Source: Bacillus halotolerans (lineage in GTDB: Bacteria; Bacillota; Bacilli; Bacillales; Bacillaceae). From it: 64,000 nucleotides of DNA. How positions within the stretch are numbered: the first letter of the stretch is position 1; each line of letters begins with the position of its first letter. The notes below the pieces were generated by a model, which saw nothing but the letters and a program-made list of their open reading frames with translations, did not search any database and was not told the origin of the DNA. The position numbers and the translations under genes are program-made. The stretch lies in contig NZ_LPVF01000001.1 of assembly GCF_001517105.1 (NCBI RefSeq), positions 62,001-126,000 on the forward strand, written 5' to 3'. Below are positions 27,317 to 35,610 of the stretch, one piece after another.

Positions 27317-28684
27317 ATGAGTTCACCAATACAGGAACAGGTTCAAAAAGAAAAAAGATCGAATATTCCATCAATTGTTGAAATGAGAGTCATTCCAGTC
27401 GCGGGGCATGACAGTATGCTGCTGAATTTAAGCGGTGCCCACAGCCCGTTTTTTACCCGAAATCTTGTTGTCTTAACGGACAGCAGCGGGAATCAGGGTG
27501 TCGGCGAGGTGCCGGGCGGGGAAGCGATCCGCCGCACACTGGAGCTTGCAGAGCCGCTTGTTGTCGGAAAATCGATCGGCGCGTTCCAGTCGATTTTGCA
27601 AACAGTCAGAAAGCAGTTTGCGGACCAGGATAGGGGAGGCCGCGGTATCCAGACATTTGATTTGCGTACTGCGGTGCATGTGGTCACAGCCTTGGAAGCC
27701 GCTTTGTTGGATGTGCTCGGCAAATTTCTCAATGAACCGGTTGCGGCTTTGCTTGGAGAAGGACAGCAGCGGGATGAAGTCAAGATGCTCGGTTATCTAT
27801 TTTACATTGGTGACCGAAAGCGGACGACATTGCCGTATCAAAGCAATCAGCAGTCAGATTGCGACTGGTTCCGCCTCCGCCATGAGGAAGCGCTGACTCC
27901 TGAGGCCGTTGTACGTCTGGCAGAAGCGGCGCAAGAGCGCTACGGCTTCCAAGATTTCAAGCTAAAAGGCGGCGTATTGCGGGGCGAGGAAGAAATGGAA
28001 GCCGTCACCGCGTTATCAAAACGTTTTCCTGAGGCGAGAATTACCCTTGATCCGAACGGGGCTTGGCCGCTAGAAGAAGCTGTTACATTATGCAGAGGAA
28101 AGCAGGATGTACTTGCTTATGCCGAAGATCCGTGCGGGGCGGAAAACGGTTATTCCGCACGTGAAGTGATGGCTGAGTTCCGCCGCGCGACAGGCCTGCC
28201 GACCGCGACAAATATGATTGCGACTGACTGGCGGGAAATGGGGCACGCGATTCAGCTTCATGCGGTCGATATTCCGCTGGCTGATCCCCATTTCTGGACG
28301 ATGCAGGGTTCGGTGCGGGTTGCACAGATGTGCCATGATTGGGGGCTGACGTGGGGCTCGCACTCCAATAATCATTTTGACATCTCCCTTGCCATGTTTA
28401 CCCATGTGGCGGCCGCAGCTCCGGGACGCATCACGGCGATTGATACCCATTGGATCTGGCAGGACGGACAGCGTTTAACCAAACAGCCTTTAGAAATTGC
28501 TGATGGCTGTGTGAAGGTGCCTGATAAGCCTGGGCTTGGCATCGAAATTGATATGGAACAAGTGGAAAAAGCGCATGATCTCTATCGAAAAATGAATGTA
28601 GGCGCACGGAACGATGCAATCCCTATGCAGTTTCTGATCAGCAATTGGGAGTTTGACCGCAAGCGCCCGTGTCTGGTGCGATAA
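27317..28684 (+). CDS. gudD: Glucarate dehydratase
   Basis: GudD dehydrates D-glucarate (or L-idarate) to 5-keto-4-deoxyglucarate, the KdgD substrate. The 455-residue protein is an enolase-superfamily member of the mandelate racemase/glucarate dehydratase group: the KxK-type base in FKLKGGVL, the metal ligand in [11 protein letters not shown], a second acid in [10 protein letters not shown] and the His in GSHSNNHFD are readable. AAAGGAGGATGAC precedes the ATG. It is the last gene of the operon; no clear terminator precedes the ycbG promoter. Confidence 0.94.
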   Translation: MSSPIQEQVQKEKRSNIPSIVEMRVIPVAGHDSMLLNLSGAHSPFFTRNLVVLTDSSGNQGVGEVPGGEAIRRTLELAEPLVVGKSIGAFQSILQTVRKQFADQDRGGRGIQTFDLRTAVHVVTALEAALLDVLGKFLNEPVAALLGEGQQRDEVKMLGYLFYIGDRKRTTLPYQSNQQSDCDWFRLRHEEALTPEAVVRLAEAAQERYGFQDFKLKGGVLRGEEEMEAVTALSKRFPEARITLDPNGAWPLEEAVTLCRGKQDVLAYAEDPCGAENGYSAREVMAEFRRATGLPTATNMIATDWREMGHAIQLHAVDIPLADPHFWTMQGSVRVAQMCHDWGLTWGSHSNNHFDISLAMFTHVAAAAPGRITAIDTHWIWQDGQRLTKQPLEIADGCVKVPDKPGLGIEIDMEQVEKAHDLYRKMNVGARNDAIPMQFLISNWEFDRKRPCLVR

Positions 28685-28699
28685 GTTTTATTCTAAATA

Positions 28700-28728
28700 T
28701 TGTCATAATGAATATTTTGTCTTACAAT
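28700..28728 (+). promoter_or_regulatory. ycbG promoter with overlapping autoregulatory operator
   Basis: TTGTCA (28700-28705), 17 bp, TACAAT (28723-28728). The palindrome TTGTCTTACAA at 28717-28727 overlaps the -10 box just as in the kdgD promoter; the wider 19-base context (to ...RAACAA) is also shared. Confidence 0.65.
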
Positions 28729-28753
28729 TGAACAACTGAAGGGAGAGTTGTTC

Positions 28754-29455
28754 GTGTACGAAGGTTTAGAAGATCTGAAGGTGGATACAGTCAATCGGAA
28801 AACATTAGCCAAGCAGGTCATTGAACGGATTGTCCATTTACTGTCAAGCGGACAATTAAAGGCCGGAGACAAATTGCCGACAGAAATGGAGCTAATGGAT
28901 ATCTTACATGTCAGCAGACCGGTGCTTCGCGAAGCGCTTAGCTCACTAGAGACGCTGGGCGTTATCACGAGAAAAACCCGCGGCGGCACATATTTCAATG
29001 ACAAAATCGGGATGCAGCCTTTTTCCGTTATGCTTGCTTTGGCGACTGATAATCTTCCGGCCATTATTGAAGCGCGGATGGCGTTAGAACTCGGGCTGGT
29101 GACGATTGCCGCGGAAAAGATAAATGAAGATGAGCTTAAGCGTTTACAGAAAACAATCGACGACATCGCCAGCAGCACTGACAACAATTATGGAGAAGCA
29201 GATAAAGAATTTCACCGAGTTATTGCATTAAGCGCTAATAATCCCGTTGTCGAAGGCATGATTCAATCCCTGCTGATCACACATGCGAAAATCGACAGCC
29301 AGATTCCGTACAGGGAAAGGGATGTAACGGTCGAATACCACAAAAAAATCTATGACGCTCTTGCCAAAAGAGACCCTTACCAGGCTCATTACCACATGTA
29401 TGAGCATTTGAAATTCGTCCGTGACAAAATTTTGAATGGAATAGATGAAACATAA
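28754..29455 (+). CDS. ycbG: GntR-family (FadR subfamily) regulator YcbG of hexarate catabolism
   Basis: A 233-residue regulator with an N-terminal winged helix (AKQVIERIVHLLSSGQLKAGD ... VSRPVLREALSSLETLG) and an all-helical FCD effector domain, whose metal/ligand residues are suggested by EADKEFHRVI and HYHMYEHL. GTG 28754 is used as start, with GAAGGGAG upstream. It sits between the gudD operon and garD, and its own promoter and the kdgD promoter carry the same operator-like palindrome, so it is very likely the local hexarate repressor. Confidence 0.87.
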   Translation: MYEGLEDLKVDTVNRKTLAKQVIERIVHLLSSGQLKAGDKLPTEMELMDILHVSRPVLREALSSLETLGVITRKTRGGTYFNDKIGMQPFSVMLALATDNLPAIIEARMALELGLVTIAAEKINEDELKRLQKTIDDIASSTDNNYGEADKEFHRVIALSANNPVVEGMIQSLLITHAKIDSQIPYRERDVTVEYHKKIYDALAKRDPYQAHYHMYEHLKFVRDKILNGIDET

Positions 29456-29465
29456 TTGTTATGAC

Positions 29466-29501
29466 AGCCGCAGTTTGAAATCGGGATTTGCGGCTTTTTT
29501 T
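29466..29501 (+). terminator. ycbG terminator
   Basis: AGCCGCA pairs with TGCGGCT around a 16-base loop, followed by T6. Confidence 0.7.
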
Positions 29502-29510
29502 AACCAAATC

Positions 29511-29524
29511 GGAAAGCGTTTACA
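29511..29524 (+). promoter_or_regulatory. cre-like site upstream of garD
   Basis: GGAAAGCGTTTACA has one mismatch to the CcpA consensus. It lies 22 bases before the garD start, between the ycbG terminator and the ribosome site. Confidence 0.5.
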
Positions 29525-29545
29525 ATATTGAGGAGTGATGTTCCT

Positions 29546-31078
29546 ATGGTGATGAACCTCAGACAGAATCAAGCGCCTCTTTACATTAAAGTGAATGTAA
29601 AAGATAACACGGCGATTATTGTAAATGACGGCGGACTGAAAAAGGGCACTGTTTTTCCATGCGGGCTGATGCTTGAAGAAGATGTTCCTCAAGGCCATAA
29701 AGTGGCCCTAACCGATTTGAATCAGGGGGATGCCATCGTGCGTTATGGAGAAGTGATCGGATTTGCAGATCAGCCGATCAAACGCGGAAGCTGGGTGCGG
29801 GAAGCTTTGGTGAGAATGCCCGCCCCTCCGGAACTCCATGACCTCCCTATCGCAAACAAAGTGCCCGAACCGCTGCCGCCCCTTGAAGGCTATACGTTTG
29901 AAGGATATCGAAATGCTGACGGCAGTGCGGGAACAAAAAATATTCTCGGTATCACCACAAGTGTTCAATGTGTCGTCGGCGTGCTGGATTATGCGGTAAA
30001 ACGGATAAAAGAAGAGCTTCTTCCGAAATATCCAAATGTCGATGATGTCGTGCCGCTTCATCATCAATATGGATGCGGCGTGGCCATCAATGCCCCAGAC
30101 GCTGCGATTCCCATCCGCACGATTCAAAATCTGGCAAAGCATCCGAACTTCGGCGGAGAAGTGATGGTGGTCGGATTAGGATGTGAAAAGCTCCTCCCGG
30201 CACGGATTGCACCTGAGAAAAAAGATCACATCATTTCACTTCAAGATCATCAAGGCTTTGCGAATATGATTCAATCGATGATGGAAATGGCGGAGGAGCG
30301 GTTAATCAGACTCAATAGCAGAGTCCGTGTAACCTGCCCTGTTTCTGATCTGGTCATTGGCCTTCAATGCGGCGGCAGTGATGCCTTTTCCGGCGTGACG
30401 GCGAATCCGGCAGTGGGATATGCGGCTGATTTATTGGTTCGGGCAGGCGCAACGGTCTTGTTTTCTGAAGTGACTGAGGTGCGGGATGCGATTCACTTAT
30501 TAACGCCCCGGGCTGTCAGCGAAGAGGTCGGACGTTCGCTGATCGATGAGATGAAGTGGTATGACAGCTATCTGAGGCGGGGGGAAGCAGACAGAAGCGC
30601 CAATCCGTCACCTGGCAATAAAAAAGGCGGTTTATCCAATGTGGTGGAAAAAGCGTTAGGATCGGTAGCAAAGTCAGGCACAAGCCCCATTTCCGGTGTA
30701 CTCGGGCCTGGGGAGAAGGCGGAGAAAAAGGGTTTGCTGTTTGCAGCGACGCCGGCAAGCGACTTTGTGTGCGGAACCCTTCAGCTGGCGGCAGGCATGA
30801 ATCTGCAGGTCTTTACGACAGGCAGAGGAACACCGTATGGATTGGCTGCTGCGCCGGTGCTGAAAGTATCTACACGCCATTCATTAACAGAGCATTGGGC
30901 GGATTTAATCGATATCAATGCCGGGCGAATTGCTACCGGAGAGGCCAGTATCGAAGAAGTCGGCTGGGAGATTTTTCGCATGGTCTTAGATGTAGCGAGC
31001 GGCAGGAAACAAACATGGGCGGACCATTGGGGCCTTCATAATGATTTGTGTTTGTTTAACCCCGCGCCTGTGACTTGA
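29546..31078 (+). CDS. garD: Galactarate dehydratase
   Basis: GarD dehydrates galactarate to 5-keto-4-deoxyglucarate/galactarate, feeding KdgD. The 510-residue protein has the UxaA/GarD architecture: an N-terminal SAF domain (~1-95), a linker, and the C-terminal catalytic domain with [30 protein letters not shown] and [10 protein letters not shown]. The start at 29546 (ATG GTG ATG) follows TTGAGGAGTG with usual spacing. It is near but not tightly joined to ycbG, with a terminator and cre-like site between, so expression may depend on read-through or its own weak promoter. Confidence 0.93.
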   Translation: MVMNLRQNQAPLYIKVNVKDNTAIIVNDGGLKKGTVFPCGLMLEEDVPQGHKVALTDLNQGDAIVRYGEVIGFADQPIKRGSWVREALVRMPAPPELHDLPIANKVPEPLPPLEGYTFEGYRNADGSAGTKNILGITTSVQCVVGVLDYAVKRIKEELLPKYPNVDDVVPLHHQYGCGVAINAPDAAIPIRTIQNLAKHPNFGGEVMVVGLGCEKLLPARIAPEKKDHIISLQDHQGFANMIQSMMEMAEERLIRLNSRVRVTCPVSDLVIGLQCGGSDAFSGVTANPAVGYAADLLVRAGATVLFSEVTEVRDAIHLLTPRAVSEEVGRSLIDEMKWYDSYLRRGEADRSANPSPGNKKGGLSNVVEKALGSVAKSGTSPISGVLGPGEKAEKKGLLFAATPASDFVCGTLQLAAGMNLQVFTTGRGTPYGLAAAPVLKVSTRHSLTEHWADLIDINAGRIATGEASIEEVGWEIFRMVLDVASGRKQTWADHWGLHNDLCLFNPAPVT

Positions 31079-31155
31079 TTCATTTTTTATAGTAGATCAA
31101 AACTGGAATATGATGTAAAATGGAGATCAACTACAATGAACGGAGGGGTTCCGAC

Positions 31156-31194
31156 ATGGCATTCATTAGATTCCGATTGACACGAATTCAATAG
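31156..31194 (+). CDS. 12-codon leader peptide of mphK with Arg-Phe-Arg macrolide-arrest motif
   Basis: ATG 31156 lies 9 bases after GGAGG in CGGAGGGG and reads MAFIRFRLTRIQ, then TAG 31192-31194. Residues 5-7 (R-F-R) form the +x+ motif at which macrolides arrest ribosomes, as in the RLR of the ErmDL leader. It is followed by a strong terminator before the macrolide kinase gene. The arrangement predicts that stalling on this ORF in the presence of a macrolide prevents termination. The role is inferred from layout and motif. Confidence 0.7.
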   Translation: MAFIRFRLTRIQ

Positions 31195-31246
31195 TGAACG
31201 ACACTCGCCTGGATGCGGGGAATCGGGATGAATCTGCCTATGTATG

Positions 31247-31275
31247 TACCCTTATATTGTCATGAAAAGAGGGTG
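31247..31275 (+). promoter_or_regulatory. Candidate antiterminator pairing upstream of mphK
   Basis: TACCCTT (31247-31253) can pair with the 5' arm of the terminator (GAGGGTG within 31269-31275), five Watson-Crick pairs plus wobbles, which would be mutually exclusive with the terminator hairpin. Confidence 0.45.
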
Positions 31276-31296
31276 GCGATGCTGCCCTCTTTTTTT
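31268..31296 (+). terminator. Attenuator terminator in the mphK leader
   Basis: A 10-bp stem (31268-31277 with 31281-31290, two G-U pairs) with a GAT loop, followed by a T run. It lies 73 bases past the leader-ORF stop and 60 bases before mphK. It could also end garD read-through transcripts. Confidence 0.8.
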
Positions 31297-31356
31297 GTTC
31301 CTTAAAAACATCCCTTCTCTCTAACGACAGGCGGAATATAAGAAAGGGGAAAAGAG

Positions 31357-32280
31357 ATGACAAACCCGAACGAAAGGCAGCTAATCACTGAGATTGTCGC
31401 GCTTGCACGCAATCAAGGTTTGACGGTTCACTCTGATAACGCTCAATTGAATGAAACGGGAATGGATTTTCAAGTTGTATTCGCCGAGGACGATACAGGT
31501 ATGCCATGGGTGCTGCGAAAACCGCGGAGAAGCGATGTAGTTGAAAGAGCAGCTTCAGAAGGCAGAACGCTTGCCTTTCTCCGCGCGAACCTCACAGCTG
31601 ATGTGCCGGATTGGAAAATTCATACGCCGGAATTGACCGCTTACCCGAAGCTTAGCGGAACGCCTGCTGCTGGGATTGATTTGGAACAGAAACAGTATGT
31701 ATGGAATATGAATCATCAGCCGCCGTCAGACGATTTTGTTCATACACTTGCCGAAATACTGGCAGAATTGCATGGCATGAATCAAACATCTGCCGGCCAA
31801 TCCGGAATAGAAGTGGTGATGCCGGAAGATTTCAGGAAAATGACAGCTGAATCTATGGCTGATGTGAAGAATAAGTTTGGCGTATCTAAGCAGCTTTGGG
31901 AAAGATGGCAAACGTGGATCAATGATGATGCATACTGGCCCGGTTTCTCCGCGCTGATACACGGCGATCTCCATCCGCCGCATATCCTTATTGATCAAAA
32001 CGAACACGTCACAGGCCTCCTGGATTGGACAGAAGCGAAAGTCGCCGATCCAGCCAAGGATTTTGTCTTTTACCACATGATTTTCGGAGAAAAAGAAACA
32101 GCCCGTTTGCTTGAATGCTATGATCAAGCAGGCGGCCGTGTATGGTCAAAAATGCAGGATCACATCTCAGAGATGCAGGCGGCGTATCCGCTGGAAATTG
32201 CCAAGTTCGCTCTTCAGACACAGCAGGAGGAGCACGTAAATATGGCTCTGGAAGCACTTGGCGAATCTAAATTGGATTAA
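31357..32280 (+). CDS. mphK: Macrolide 2'-phosphotransferase (YcbJ)
   Basis: MphK transfers phosphate from a nucleoside triphosphate (GTP in Mph enzymes) to the desosamine 2'-hydroxyl of macrolides. The 307-residue protein has the APH kinase fold: WVLRKPRRSD with the nucleotide-binding Lys, the catalytic loop HGDLHPPHIL (from residue 202; His replaces the usual Asn) and the metal-binding segment LDWTEAKVADPAKDF. It starts after GAAAGGGGAAAAG. The leader ORF and terminator upstream suggest drug-inducible attenuation. The rtpA promoter begins immediately after its stop. Confidence 0.88.
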   Translation: MTNPNERQLITEIVALARNQGLTVHSDNAQLNETGMDFQVVFAEDDTGMPWVLRKPRRSDVVERAASEGRTLAFLRANLTADVPDWKIHTPELTAYPKLSGTPAAGIDLEQKQYVWNMNHQPPSDDFVHTLAEILAELHGMNQTSAGQSGIEVVMPEDFRKMTAESMADVKNKFGVSKQLWERWQTWINDDAYWPGFSALIHGDLHPPHILIDQNEHVTGLLDWTEAKVADPAKDFVFYHMIFGEKETARLLECYDQAGGRVWSKMQDHISEMQAAYPLEIAKFALQTQQEEHVNMALEALGESKLD

Positions 32281-32283
32281 GAA

Positions 32284-32312
32284 TTGACTTCTGTAAATTA
32301 ACAGAGTATTAT
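32284..32312 (+). promoter_or_regulatory. SigA promoter of rtpA-ycbK
   Basis: TTGACT (32284-32289), 17 bp, TATTAT (32307-32312), immediately after the mphK stop codon. Confidence 0.75.
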
Positions 32313-32318
32313 AAATTT

Positions 32319-32602
32319 TACAAACAAAAGAACGGATTAACAATTGTGAGGAAGAGCAAGTAAGCATCAGTGAGCGGGGTTCAGAGAGTCGGTGGCAGGT
32401 GTGAACCGATCCTCCCCTGATGCCGAATGGGCTTCTGAATTGCTTTGCTGAATAGATAGTAGGCAATGCCGGGATGCTCTCCCCGTTACCAAGAGAGGAG
32501 TATCGAAACTGACGTTTTCTGTACTGATGAGCGAATGGCTTTTTAGCTGTTAATAAAGGTGGTACCGCGAGACCCTCGTCCTTTGATAGGACGGGGGTTT
32601 TT
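32319..32602 (+). ncRNA. Tryptophan T-box leader (tRNA-Trp-sensing) of rtpA-ycbK
   Basis: The leader holds the T-box hallmarks in order: a long Stem I with AGAGAGT and GGTGG elements near 32386-32400, a specifier loop CGAATGG whose codon TGG (32428-32430) specifies Trp, the conserved T-box AAAGGTGGTACCGCGA (32555-32570), and a terminator formed by CCCTCGTCC (32573-32581) with GGACGGGGG (32589-32597) and T5. Uncharged tRNA-Trp would pair with TGG and the T-box bulge and allow read-through into rtpA, so anti-TRAP is made when charged tRNA-Trp is scarce. This is an established B. subtilis system. Confidence 0.93.
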
Positions 32603-32628
32603 GTGTTTCTTAAAGGAGGTGACGGCCA

Positions 32629-32697
32629 ATGGAAGAAGGCTGGTGGTCCATGTTTAATCAATGGGAAAGGAGGAATTCAAATGGTGATCGCAACTGA
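32629..32697 (+). CDS. rtpLP: Trp-codon leader peptide overlapping rtpA
   Basis: ATG 32629 follows AAAGGAGGTGACGGCCA and reads 22 codons with Trp at positions 5, 6 and 12, ending at TGA 32695-32697, 17 bases inside rtpA. In strain 168 the published leader peptide is, as I recall, 10 codons with three consecutive Trp codons and a stop before the rtpA ribosome site. Here the Trp run is two plus one, and the frame reads through the rtpA Shine-Dalgarno (32667-32673) and start. When tRNA-Trp is charged, ribosomes crossing this region should occlude rtpA initiation; stalling at codons 5-6 leaves it open (inference). Confidence 0.75.
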   Translation: MEEGWWSMFNQWERRNSNGDRN

Positions 32698-32842
32698 TGA
32701 TCTGGAGGTTGCTTGTCCGCATTGTGAAAGAGCCGGAGAAATAGAAGGCAAACCTTGTCCGGCATGCAGCGGGAAGGGCGTCATTCTTACCGCACAAGGA
32801 AATACGCTTTTGGATTTTATCCAAAAACATATGAACAAGTAA
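32681..32842 (+). CDS. rtpA: Anti-TRAP protein
   Basis: RtpA (AT) is a 53-residue zinc protein that binds the tryptophan-bound TRAP ring and blocks its RNA-binding face, raising trp operon expression. The DnaJ-like zinc motif is complete: Cys 12, 15, 26 and 29 (CPHC and CPAC). ATG 32681 follows AAAGGAGGAATTCAA. Compared with the strain 168 sequence I remember, about four residues differ. Control is double: Trp T-box for transcription and the overlapping leader peptide for translation. It is co-transcribed with ycbK. Confidence 0.95.
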   Translation: MVIATDDLEVACPHCERAGEIEGKPCPACSGKGVILTAQGNTLLDFIQKHMNK

Positions 32843-32862
32843 AGGAGAAAAGCTGAGCTGAG

Positions 32863-33801
32863 ATGAGATTAGAAGAGCAGAGTGAGATTCGCAAGGCATC
32901 GGCAGGGACGGTTTTTTTGCTGATCGGAACGGTTTGTTTTGCATCTAAGTCGATTTGGATTAAATGCGCATATGAAATGGGTGCTGAGCCAGACGCAGTA
33001 TTGTTATACAGGCAGCTGTTTGCTGTTCCGCTGTTTTGGCTGATTTATTTGTTATACCGACCGCCAATCCCAGACGGTATGAAAAAAGGGGATCTATGGA
33101 GGGCGTGTGTCGCGGGAGTGTTTTGTTTTTTTCTGTCTCCCTTGTTTGATTTTATCGGGCTGAACCATGTATCCGCAATGGTTGAGCGTATTTTGCTGAT
33201 GAGCTATCCGGTGTTTATGATGGGATTCAACGCGTGTCGTGACCGGAAAATGGTTTCCATCCAAGACCTTTTCGCAGTGCTGATGCTCATGATCGGCTTT
33301 TTCTTTGCGCTCGGCGGCTGGAATGCTGAGCTTTTTCAGGCGAATATGATTGGGTCTGTATTCATTTTGTTATCCTCGGCCGTTTATGCTGGTTATCTTG
33401 TCCTTTCCGGGCGTCTCGTCCATCAAATCGGCGGCATCCGACTCAATGCTTACGGGATGACAGCAGCCGGAGCGGCCATGATGCTTTACACAGGTATCAA
33501 GGCGGCGATCGGCATGAATCCGCCAATGACAGCATATCCGCTTGCTGTGTACGGTTTGTTTGTGTTCATCGCAGTCGTCTCCACTGTGATTCCATTTGTG
33601 CTGATGCTTGAGGGCATAAAACGAATCGGGGCACTGCGAGCTGCCACTATTTCAATGGCAGGACCTGTCCTGACAATTTTCTTTGGGGCCTTATTTCTCG
33701 GTGAGCGGCTCCAGTTTACTCAAACCATTGGATGCGCAGCCGTATTTATTGTCATAACGGGCATGGAATATAGAAAGCTGAAAACAGGAAAAAAAGAATA
33801 A
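32863..33801 (+). CDS. ycbK: EamA/DMT-family transporter YcbK
   Basis: A 312-residue membrane protein with 10 hydrophobic segments in two EamA repeats (about residues 15-145 and 165-305), the second showing SAVYAGYLVLSGR and the GALFLGERLQ motif typical of drug/metabolite transporters. Its place in the Trp T-box operon after rtpA suggests transport of tryptophan or an aromatic metabolite; this is inference, as no substrate motif is readable. AAAGGAGAAAAG precedes the ATG at a rather long distance. Confidence 0.85.
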   Translation: MRLEEQSEIRKASAGTVFLLIGTVCFASKSIWIKCAYEMGAEPDAVLLYRQLFAVPLFWLIYLLYRPPIPDGMKKGDLWRACVAGVFCFFLSPLFDFIGLNHVSAMVERILLMSYPVFMMGFNACRDRKMVSIQDLFAVLMLMIGFFFALGGWNAELFQANMIGSVFILLSSAVYAGYLVLSGRLVHQIGGIRLNAYGMTAAGAAMMLYTGIKAAIGMNPPMTAYPLAVYGLFVFIAVVSTVIPFVLMLEGIKRIGALRAATISMAGPVLTIFFGALFLGERLQFTQTIGCAAVFIVITGMEYRKLKTGKKE

Positions 33802-33810
33802 ATTTTGTAA

Positions 33811-33862
33811 AACACACATGTTTTTCAATTACAATAAGCGTAATGACATGTGTGTTTTTTTG
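33811..33862 (+). terminator. rtpA-ycbK terminator
   Basis: AACACACATGT pairs with ACATGTGTGTT (33811-33821 with 33846-33856) around a long loop, followed by T6. Confidence 0.75.
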
Positions 33863-33887
33863 ACTATGAAAAAGGTTAGGTGAGAGG

Positions 33888-34580
33888 ATGCAGCGCATAT
33901 TGCTTGTGGAGGATGACTATTCCATCAGTGAAATGGTGGATCATTATTTAACAAAAGAAGGCTTTGAAATCGTGCATGCTTTCGACGGTGAAGAGGGCAT
34001 TCGGAGGTTTCAAGAGCAGGCGTACGACCTCATTCTGCTTGATATTATGCTTCCAGAGCTGAATGGAATGGATGTTTTAAAAATCATTCGGGAAAAAAGC
34101 AAGATTCCTGTTTTAATGATTTCAGCAAAAGACGGAGATGTTGATAAAGCACTGGGGCTGGGATTCGGGGCGGATGATTATATCGCCAAACCGTTTTCGA
34201 TGATTGAACTGACAGCCAGAGTCAAAGCAGCGATACGGAGGGCGACGCAATATTCGTCGAGTGAATCGGCTGAACATCAGGTGATTCGTGTTCACCAGCT
34301 TACGATCGATATAGACAATGTATCCGTTCTGAAAAACGGCGAACCGCTTCAGCTGACGTCAACCGAATGGCAGCTGCTGACACTATTTGCAGCAAATCCT
34401 AAAAAGGTGTTTACGAAAGAACAAATCTATCGTTCCGTATGGAATGAGGAGTACTTTGGCGACCAAAACATCATTAATGTACATATGAGGCGGCTGAGAG
34501 AAAAGATTGAAGATGATCCATCGTCTCCTCAATATATCAAAACATTATGGGGCATCGGCTATAAATGGGGAGAGTTTTAG
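33888..34580 (+). CDS. ycbL: OmpR-type response regulator YcbL
   Basis: A 230-residue regulator with a receiver domain (LLVEDDYSISE; phospho-Asp in LILLDIMLPELNG near residue 52; Lys in YIAKPFS) and a C-terminal winged helix of the OmpR/PhoB type (LTSTEWQLLTLFAANP ... VHMRRLREKIEDD ... TLWGIGYKW). It is followed one base later by the kinase gene ycbM and then by an ABC exporter, the usual BceRS/lantibiotic-type layout. Confidence 0.9.
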   Translation: MQRILLVEDDYSISEMVDHYLTKEGFEIVHAFDGEEGIRRFQEQAYDLILLDIMLPELNGMDVLKIIREKSKIPVLMISAKDGDVDKALGLGFGADDYIAKPFSMIELTARVKAAIRRATQYSSSESAEHQVIRVHQLTIDIDNVSVLKNGEPLQLTSTEWQLLTLFAANPKKVFTKEQIYRSVWNEEYFGDQNIINVHMRRLREKIEDDPSSPQYIKTLWGIGYKWGEF

Positions 34581-34581
34581 A

Positions 34582-35517
34582 ATGGCAGTATTAACGATTG
34601 CTGCTATCATTGCTTTGGCGTGTCTGAATGTCATTCAATATATGATGAAAAAGAACCGGGACAGGAATTTGACGTATACGGCAGAAAAGCTTAGCGCCAT
34701 GCTTGACAACGAATCGGCTGATCAGGTTTTACTTCATACAGATGACCGTGCGCTCAGGGACCTGCTCGTCAACATCAATCTGCTCGCTGAGGATCATCAG
34801 CATATCAACGCCCGGTTTGCAAAAACAGAGCAATCCATGAGACGGATGCTGACCAATATGTCACACGATCTCAAAACACCTCTGACGGTTATTCTCGGTT
34901 ATATCGAAGCCATCCAAAGTGACCGGGATATGCCGGACAGCGAGCGGGAAAGACTGCTTGAGAAACTGCACCAAAAAACAAATGAACTCATCCAAATGAT
35001 CCACTCTTTTTTTGATTTAGCCAAATTGGAATCTGAAGACAAACAAATCCCGATCACAAAAATACATATCAACGAAGTATGCAAACGAAATATCCTGCAT
35101 TACTATGATGCCGTTCAGGCAAAAGGTTTTAACGCGGAGATTGATATTCCGGATACGCCGGTATACGCGCATGCAAATGAAGAGGCGCTGGACCGTATCC
35201 TGCAAAATTTATTATCCAACGCGATTCAATATGGCGCGGTTGGAAAGTTTATCGGATTATCACTTTCTTATGACGAGACAAGCATTGCCATCTCCGTATG
35301 GGACCGCGGAAAAGGAATCAGTGAAACAGACCAGCAGCGGGTATTTGAGAGGCTGTACACACTTGAAGAATCAAGAAACAAAGCATTCCAAGGGAGCGGT
35401 CTCGGTTTGACGATCACGAAAAGGCTTGTGGAAAAAATGGGGGGCTCCATCTCTCTTCAAAGCAAGCCGTATGAACGGACAGCGTTTACGATTACATTAA
35501 AACGAATGACCTATTAA
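34582..35517 (+). CDS. ycbM: Sensor histidine kinase YcbM
   Basis: A 311-residue kinase with one N-terminal hydrophobic segment (AVLTIAAIIALACLNVIQY), no large extracellular domain, the H box MSHDLKTPLTVILGY (His near residue 96), the N box ILQNLLSNAIQYG, the G1 box WDRGKGIS and G2 box GSGLGLTI. ATG 34582 lies one base after the ycbL stop with GGGGAG upstream. Such intramembrane-type kinases often sense cell-wall antibiotics together with their ABC transporter, here ycbN-ycbO (inference). Confidence 0.9.
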   Translation: MAVLTIAAIIALACLNVIQYMMKKNRDRNLTYTAEKLSAMLDNESADQVLLHTDDRALRDLLVNINLLAEDHQHINARFAKTEQSMRRMLTNMSHDLKTPLTVILGYIEAIQSDRDMPDSERERLLEKLHQKTNELIQMIHSFFDLAKLESEDKQIPITKIHINEVCKRNILHYYDAVQAKGFNAEIDIPDTPVYAHANEEALDRILQNLLSNAIQYGAVGKFIGLSLSYDETSIAISVWDRGKGISETDQQRVFERLYTLEESRNKAFQGSGLGLTITKRLVEKMGGSISLQSKPYERTAFTITLKRMTY

Positions 35518-35610
35518 CAATCGTAAGAATTTCTTAAGAATGAAGAAATAAAAATGACAGGGCCCGCCGCTACAATAGAAAACAGGAAAAAGAGGAAAGG
35601 AGCAACAACG

